DNA from: Chitinivibrio sp051745065
GTDB taxonomy: Bacteria; Fibrobacterota; Chitinivibrionia; Chitinivibrionales; Chitinivibrionaceae
Direction of reading: 5' to 3'
Length of the DNA stretch: 10,212 nucleotides
Assembly (NCBI GenBank): GCA_051745065.1
Contig: JBNJDQ010000087.1
Coordinates: 1 to 10,212 of the forward strand
Shown here: piece after piece, positions 6,821 to 10,212 of the stretch
How positions within the stretch are numbered: position 1 is the stretch's first letter
Layout of the letters: every line of letters begins with the position of its first letter
Notes under the pieces: generated by a model
Database searches by the model: none
Told to the model about the DNA's origin: nothing
What the model saw: only the letters and a program-made list of their open reading frames with translations
Program-made: the position numbers and the translations under genes

Positions 6821-8269
6821 TTAATCAACCTGAATTAATTCGCTGTCACCGGTGAGTACGTCAATTTCCGCAACGGCCTCGTTCAGTTTTCTGAGGGCTG
6901 CATTTTGGGCAAGGCGGGATTTCTGTACCTGCTGCTTGCTGCGGTCCAGTTCGATCTGGGTGATCTGTCCCACTTCAAAGGAGAGAGAGGCCACCTCAAG
7001 ACCTTTTTCTGTCAGAGCCACCATGCGGTCGGCTTCGGCAATTTCCTTTCGGGCAAGCCCGTATTTTTCAAAGGCTGCTTCCAGGGCGAGGGTGAGTTTA
7101 TTCACTGCTTCGGCACGCTGAAAGTCAACTTTCCGCCGTTCCATTCGGGCCTGGTCCACTTTATGAAAGCGCTTGCCCCCGGCAAAAATGGGAATGTTCA
7201 GGCCCGCACCGGCTTTGATGTTCCAGCCGAAATCAATATCATCGGTTTCGTTAAACTGTGAGGTCTGCCCCGTAGAGGCAAAGGCTCCCAGGGAGGGCAG
7301 GAAATCGGTTTTGCTCAGGGAGATCTGTTTATCCCGCAGTTCCTGCAGAACGCTGATGCTTTGCAGGGATCGATTGTTTTTAAGCATTTTCTGACGGGCT
7401 GTTTCAAAATCCATGGTGAGTTCCGGGCGGGACAGTTCGCCGGTGAGCTCCACCTCTTCCGGCGCTTTTTCCAGAGAGACGAGGGTGAGGAGCTGTTTTT
7501 TGGCGAGGCGGCAGTTCATGCGGGCACTGCGCAGCTGAGATTGGGAATGCTTCAGGGCGTAACGGCTGTTGAGGGTGTCCAGCTCCGTTCCCTGTCCCGA
7601 TTTAAAGCGCAGTACGGACTGTTCATGCGCCTGGCGGGAGAGCTGGAGATCCCCTTCGGCAACGGCCTGGTTGCGGTGTGCCACACGCCATGCATTAAAT
7701 CCCGTGGTTACATCCCGGGCAATCTCAAACTTTTTTACCTCTATCTGCACGTCCACGCTGCGGGCGGCGATCTCTGCGATCTCCACGGCGGTCTTGATCT
7801 TGCCCTGGGCAAAGATTACCTGCTCCAGCTTTACCTCCCAGTTGAGAGTGTGTTCCCGCGGGGAGAGATCAAAACTGCTCATCTCAGAAAAGAACCCATC
7901 CACGGCCTGGGCTACCCCCATGGCATTTTTATACGCCAGTTCATCACCGGGATCGGGATTGGGCAGCACATCGGCGGGATTCTTCAGCTGTTCTGCAATG
8001 GACTGCTGAGATCCGCCGCCCATGTCCAGCTCATAGGGGTTGTAGCTTTTGGGCGCAAACTGATAGCCGAAAGAGCCCGCAATCTGCGGAAATCCGCCGG
8101 CCCGATGTTCGCTTCGCTGCAGGCGGATCTTCTCTTTTTCCTCCTGCAGAAGGGAAATGGCTTCGGCATGTTCAAAGGCATACCGGATGAGATCCTCCCG
8201 GCTGTAGCTTTGTGCCGACAGGGGGCAGATCAGCCCCGCTGCTGTGAATAATACTAAAATCCTCTTCAT
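6821..8269 (-). CDS. TolC-like outer membrane efflux protein (OEP family)
   Basis: This is the outer-membrane exit channel of the tripartite pump. The start at 8269 gives 482 residues; it is chosen over an upstream in-frame start at 8401 because GGAGG lies 7 nt before it and a Sec signal peptide begins there (MKRILVLFTAAGLICPLSA, predicted cut after Ala19). The mature part has the two OEP repeats, about 25-265 and 285-475, each with long heptad-patterned helices (for example VDVQIEVKKFEIARDVTTGF and LTLALEAAFEKYGLARKEIAEAD) around beta-strand pairs. The SGQGTELDTLNSRYAL and VGQITQIELDRSKQQV segments are the matching helix starts of the two repeats. The surface loop of the first repeat (about 72-140) is far longer than that of the second (about 336-346). 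It is the first gene of the operon and lies divergent from the sigma-factor gene. Confidence 0.93.
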   Translation of the reverse strand: MKRILVLFTAAGLICPLSAQSYSREDLIRYAFEHAEAISLLQEEKEKIRLQRSEHRAGGFPQIAGSFGYQFAPKSYNPYELDMGGGSQQSIAEQLKNPADVLPNPDPGDELAYKNAMGVAQAVDGFFSEMSSFDLSPREHTLNWEVKLEQVIFAQGKIKTAVEIAEIAARSVDVQIEVKKFEIARDVTTGFNAWRVAHRNQAVAEGDLQLSRQAHEQSVLRFKSGQGTELDTLNSRYALKHSQSQLRSARMNCRLAKKQLLTLVSLEKAPEEVELTGELSRPELTMDFETARQKMLKNNRSLQSISVLQELRDKQISLSKTDFLPSLGAFASTGQTSQFNETDDIDFGWNIKAGAGLNIPIFAGGKRFHKVDQARMERRKVDFQRAEAVNKLTLALEAAFEKYGLARKEIAEADRMVALTEKGLEVASLSFEVGQITQIELDRSKQQVQKSRLAQNAALRKLNEAVAEIDVLTGDSELIQVD

Positions 8270-8290
8270 AATTTTACCTCCGGTTGTCAG

Positions 8291-8309
8291 GTATATGCAT
8301 AATATATAC
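8291..8309. promoter_or_regulatory. Inverted repeat over the efflux promoter -10 (candidate operator)
   Basis: GTATAT and ATATAC arms are separated by 7 nt and overlap the predicted -10 and start point of the efflux operon; TATGCATA (8294-8301) is a smaller perfect palindrome inside it. The size and position suit a TetR-type operator, but AT-rich DNA makes such repeats by chance fairly often. Confidence 0.3.
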
Positions 8310-8331
8310 AATTTATTCTTCCTGTAAACAA
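8303..8331 (-). promoter_or_regulatory. Candidate sigma-70-type promoter of the efflux operon
   Basis: On the - strand a TTGTTT -35 element (8326-8331) and a TATATA -10 element (8303-8308) are separated by 17 bp. This lies about 34 nt upstream of the outer-membrane protein start codon in the most AT-rich part of the intergenic region. Both hexamers match the consensus well. No ECF-type AAC/CGTC pair is visible on this strand. Confidence 0.5.
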
Positions 8332-8337
8332 TAAAAT

Positions 8338-8351
8338 TGACTTTTAAGTCA
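8338..8351. promoter_or_regulatory. Inverted repeat TGACTT-N2-AAGTCA (candidate operator)
   Basis: A perfect 6-bp inverted repeat with a 2-nt centre lies 6 bp upstream of the -35 element of the predicted efflux promoter, between the two divergent transcription units. It is a plausible binding site for a dimeric regulator such as the TetR protein encoded at the far end of the operon. No second copy was found near the TetR gene. Confidence 0.35.
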
Positions 8352-8393
8352 TAAAAATAATTCTGTGTTAATTTGTGTTTTGATGAAATATGC

Positions 8394-8420
8394 TGTAACA
8401 TCTGTCACCATGCAGGCGTC
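8394..8420 (+). promoter_or_regulatory. Candidate ECF-type autoregulatory promoter
   Basis: TGTAAC (8394-8399) and CGTC (8417-8420) are separated by 17 bp, upstream of the sigma-factor gene. This is the shape of ECF promoters, which carry an AAC -35 and a CGT/CGTC -10, as known for the Bacillus SigX, SigW and SigM group. ECF sigma factors commonly transcribe their own operons, which fits the position about 30 nt before the start codon. An alternative sigma-70-like pair (TTGTGT at 8373-8378, TAACAT at 8396-8401, 17-bp spacer) overlaps it. Confidence 0.4.
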
Positions 8421-8449
8421 CAAGGGGGTGACATGAGCAGGAAAGGTGT

Positions 8450-8989
8450 ATGAAAGAGATTGATGCAGGAATTATTCAGCAGGCCCGTCGCGGAGATCGC
8501 ATCGCCCAGCGAAGAATCTATGAAGCGTATCACGAATACGTCTGGGTTCTTGTGTATCGCAGTCTCAACAGTCGCCCCTTTTATGCGGAAGAGGTGTTTC
8601 AGGAGGTTTTTATTAAGATCTTTCGGGCCCTTCCCGGTTTTAAGGGAGATGCCCGCTTCTCCACGTGGGTGTACCGTATTACCTATCGAACATGTATTGA
8701 TATGTACCGGCATATCAGGAGGCGTGAAGAGCTGCATGAGAATGCCCGCCGGGAGGCTGAGACAGAGACGGGGCAGAGCGAAGACGGGGAGAGAGCACTC
8801 TCCGTGGAGAAATTGCTTGCCCCGCTCTCCCCGCAGGAGCGGTATCTGATTACCGCCCGGGAGATGGACGGGCTGACGTACGGGAAACTGGCGGAAATAA
8901 CCGGTAAAAGCGAAGCCGCTTTGCGGACCGCCCTGCACCGGATAAAGAAACGAATACAGAAGGAGGCACCCCATGACCTGGCATTTTAA
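8450..8989 (+). CDS. ECF sigma factor (RNA polymerase sigma-70 family, group 4)
   Basis: The 179-residue product has the two-domain ECF layout and directs RNA polymerase to alternative promoters. Region 2 spans about residues 18-90 and includes the core-binding and -10 recognition part AEEVFQEVFIKIFRALPGF followed by FSTWVYRITYRTCIDMYR. An acidic linker (about 91-118) leads to region 4 (about 119-171), with LSPQERYLITAREMDGLTYGKLAEITGKSEAALRTALHRIKKRI as the -35 helix-turn-helix. There is no region 1.1 or 3. AGGAAAGG precedes the ATG. The 3' end overlaps the next gene by 17 nt, so the two are translationally coupled, as usual for a sigma/anti-sigma pair. A candidate ECF promoter upstream suggests autoregulation. 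The subgroup cannot be set from sequence alone. Confidence 0.95.
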   Translation: MKEIDAGIIQQARRGDRIAQRRIYEAYHEYVWVLVYRSLNSRPFYAEEVFQEVFIKIFRALPGFKGDARFSTWVYRITYRTCIDMYRHIRRREELHENARREAETETGQSEDGERALSVEKLLAPLSPQERYLITAREMDGLTYGKLAEITGKSEAALRTALHRIKKRIQKEAPHDLAF

Positions 8990-9260
8990 AGAACACATAC
9001 GAGCGGTACCGCCGCCGCGGCAAGAGGTCTTTGAGCAGATTATGCTGCGGGTGGAAGGCGAAAAAATTCCCCAAAAAAGGCGCTTTGTCATTCCCCGTTG
9101 GGCAGGCAGTGTCGCAGCGGCTGTTTTAGTGGCCGTGGCTGTATGGATTCTGCCGGGTGATACTGCACGGCAGGAGAGTGTAGGCGAGGTTTCACAGAGT
9201 CCCGCAGAGGCGGAAGTGGCCTATATAATGGATTATTTTTATGGTGAAGATGTTGAATAA
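8973..9260 (+). CDS. Small single-TM protein, candidate anti-sigma factor
   Basis: The assignment as anti-sigma factor rests mainly on context: the gene overlaps the sigma-factor gene by 17 nt and has its own AGGAGG (8961-8966). The 95-residue product has a short cytoplasmic N-terminus (1-42) ending in basic residues (KRR, PRW). One transmembrane helix follows at about 43-60 (WAGSVAAAVLVAVAVWIL), then an acidic periplasmic tail (61-95) with EAEVAYIMDYFYGEDVE. It lacks the HxxxCxxC motif of zinc-binding anti-sigma (ZAS) proteins, and its soluble part is far shorter than the RseA or RsiW type. The size and one-helix plan recall the CnrY class, which embraces an ECF sigma factor with a short N-terminal peptide. 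No clear homology to CnrY can be claimed by eye. Confidence 0.7.
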   Translation: MTWHFKEHIRAVPPPRQEVFEQIMLRVEGEKIPQKRRFVIPRWAGSVAAAVLVAVAVWILPGDTARQESVGEVSQSPAEAEVAYIMDYFYGEDVE

Positions 9261-9279
9261 CCCTTTTTAGGAGGATGAT

Positions 9280-9789
9280 ATGAAGAATGTAACAGCAATA
9301 CTGGCTGCAGGAGTGTTAATGATGGCCGCAGCAACGGTGTCAGCCCGCAGCTGTAACGGCCCCAAAGGCCCCGGACGGGGACACGGCCCGAAAGCCAGAA
9401 CCTGTGCGCAGGATCTGAACCTGAGCCAGGAGCAGCAGGAGCAGCTTGAAACCCTGCGTAAAGAGCGTCGGGAAGACCGCAGAGAGTGGCGCGCTGACCA
9501 TGGGTATGCGGGGCGTCGCTTTCGGGACAGTATCCGTGTGGAGCTGCTCAAAGAGTCTCCCGATACGGATGAACTCGACCGGTTTGCCGATTCCCTTGGT
9601 GCCCTGCACCGTGAGCGTGCAGCGGGAATGTCCGCGCACATGCTGAAAGTGAAGGAGATCCTGGAGCCGGAACAGTTTGAAAAGATGCTGGAACGATCAT
9701 GCAACAGCCGGAACGGTTATGGTAAAAAGCATGGTCGCGGTCACGGCCGTAAGCATGGACGCCGAAAGGGAGGGCCGGCCTGCAATTAA
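9280..9789 (+). CDS. Secreted LTXXQ (Spy/CpxP/CnrX-type) periplasmic protein with His/Gly/Arg tail
   Basis: This 169-residue protein belongs by pattern to the LTXXQ group of periplasmic chaperones and stress or metal sensors (Spy, CpxP, ZraP, CnrX). A Sec signal peptide (1-22, cut after VSA) is followed by two family motifs, LNLSQEQQEQLETLRKER (46-63) and ILEPEQFEKMLE (127-138). They flank a charged helical core rich in Arg and Glu, expected to form a cradle-like helical hairpin. The N-terminal linker and the C-terminal tail are unusual: both are Gly/Lys/Arg/His-rich, the tail carrying three HGR units near 151-161. Four cysteines (25, 42, 141, 168) bracket the core. It could bind metal ions, nucleic acid, LPS or misfolded proteins. 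AGGAGG precedes the ATG, 19 nt after the anti-sigma gene, so it is in the sigma operon and may feed back on it. Confidence 0.82.
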   Translation: MKNVTAILAAGVLMMAAATVSARSCNGPKGPGRGHGPKARTCAQDLNLSQEQQEQLETLRKERREDRREWRADHGYAGRRFRDSIRVELLKESPDTDELDRFADSLGALHRERAAGMSAHMLKVKEILEPEQFEKMLERSCNSRNGYGKKHGRGHGRKHGRRKGGPACN

Positions 9790-9818
9790 CATCAGTGTCT
9801 GAATGAGATGAGTAGTAC

Positions 9819-9849
9819 AAAAGGGCTGCCCCGGGCGGTCCTTTTTTTT
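9819..9849 (+). terminator. Rho-independent terminator closing the sigma operon
   Basis: A stem of about 12 bp with two G-T wobbles (AAAAGGGCTGCC at 9819-9830 with GGCGGTCCTTTT at 9834-9845) and a 3-nt loop is followed by a total run of eight T residues (9842-9849). It lies 30 nt after the LTXXQ stop codon on the + strand. Confidence 0.85.
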
Positions 9850-9852
9850 ATG

Positions 9853-9873
9853 GGCACAGCCATGTGCCATGGC
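9853..9873 (+). promoter_or_regulatory. Two overlapping, mutually exclusive inverted repeats
   Basis: GGCACA-GCCA-TGTGCC (9853-9868) and GCCATG-TGC-CATGGC (9859-9873) are both perfect 6-bp inverted repeats and share ten bases. They lie between the sigma-operon terminator and the next start codon. In DNA they could be an operator; in RNA only one hairpin could form at a time. No strong promoter is visible nearby. Confidence 0.35.
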
Positions 9874-9911
9874 ATATTTTACTCTTTTACAACCGAAACA
9901 AGGGAGGTCCT

Positions 9912-10157
9912 GTGCGGGTCAGCTGGAATTTTGAAGCCGATGATATGGATCATTATATCACATTTTTTGAAGAGCGCATCGAAAAAGAGCCGGCGGCGCT
10001 GTTAAAGGAGATTGACGACGAACTTGAAGCGCTGTACATTCGAATGGATAACGATCAGACAGGGCGCGGGGTGATCGGCGATGCAACGCAGGAGAAGGAA
10101 ATCGCCGCATTGCAGACAGTTCGGGCAAAATGTCTGCGGAATCTGCGTAATGAATAA
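9912..10157 (+). CDS. Small acidic hypothetical protein
   Basis: No family is recognised. The GTG at 9912 is preferred over an upstream in-frame ATG at 9864 because GGGAGG (9902-9907) lies just before it and because the longer N-terminus falls inside an inverted-repeat region. The 81-residue product is hydrophilic, has no signal peptide or membrane helix, and reads as two or three charged helices: about 10-46 (MDHYITFFEERIEKEPAALLKEIDDELEALY) and 58-81 (ending CLRNLRNE), separated by a Gly-containing turn (DQTGRGVIGDAT). It probably adopts a small helical fold. It follows the sigma-operon terminator and is likely a separate unit, ending 55 nt before the window edge. Confidence 0.7.
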   Translation: MRVSWNFEADDMDHYITFFEERIEKEPAALLKEIDDELEALYIRMDNDQTGRGVIGDATQEKEIAALQTVRAKCLRNLRNE

Positions 10158-10178
10158 AAGGATGCAGTGACAGAGTAT

Positions 10179-10207
10179 TTACTTGTTTCTTATGGAATCC
10201 TTATAAA
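10179..10207 (+). promoter_or_regulatory. Candidate sigma-70-type promoter at the right edge
   Basis: TTACTT (10179-10184) and TATAAA (10202-10207) are separated by 17 bp in an AT-rich stretch after the last stop codon. It would drive a gene beyond the window; this cannot be confirmed here. Confidence 0.4.
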
Positions 10208-10212
10208 ATGAA

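Noticed and set aside
7361..8251. 296-codon + strand open frame antisense to the outer-membrane channel gene
   Set aside because: It lies wholly inside a well-supported OEP gene and shows no recognisable protein features.
10167..10211. 14-codon GTG frame after the last gene
   Set aside because: Too short, overlapped by a candidate promoter, and no conserved feature.

Overview
The window comes from a diderm (Gram-negative-type) bacterium of roughly balanced GC content. The evidence is a tripartite TolC/RND efflux operon, two lipoprotein signal peptides with lipobox cysteines, Sec signal peptides on periplasmic proteins, and strong GGAGG-type ribosome binding sites. The phylum cannot be fixed from the sequence. 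There are no tRNA, rRNA, CRISPR or insertion-sequence signals.

Left part (1-1927, + strand): an unrecognised soluble helical protein (100-774) made of two clear tandem copies of a ~93-residue unit, closed by a good intrinsic terminator. A 20-codon micro-ORF follows (946-1008); it looks like a lipoprotein signal peptide that stops exactly at the cysteine. Next comes a probable lipoprotein/outer-membrane beta-strand protein (1073-1747) and a 180-bp convergent intergenic region packed with hairpins.

Central part (1928-8269, - strand): an efflux operon transcribed tolC-type OMP, then lipidated membrane fusion protein, then RND pump, with gaps of 13 and 9 nt. It ends at a strong hairpin/T-run terminator. 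A TetR-family regulator lies just beyond, only ~25 nt past the terminator. The RND pump lacks the canonical charged relay of AcrB: the TM4 Asp-Asp pair is Thr-Asn and the TM10 Lys is Asn.

Right part (8270-10212, + strand): a 180-bp divergent control region separates the efflux operon from an ECF sigma factor, a 95-residue single-TM anti-sigma candidate (17-nt overlap) and a secreted LTXXQ (Spy/CpxP/CnrX-type) protein with a His/Gly/Arg-rich tail. This trio ends at an intrinsic terminator. A short acidic hypothetical protein and a possible promoter at the right edge complete the window.

Inference: the trio resembles in architecture the CnrYXH-type envelope or metal-sensing sigma module, placed head-to-head with a CBA-type efflux operon. 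The LTXXQ protein could sense a periplasmic signal, the small membrane protein would release the sigma factor, and the sigma factor would drive its own operon and possibly the pump, with the TetR protein giving a second, cytoplasmic input. The regulatory links are not demonstrated here.
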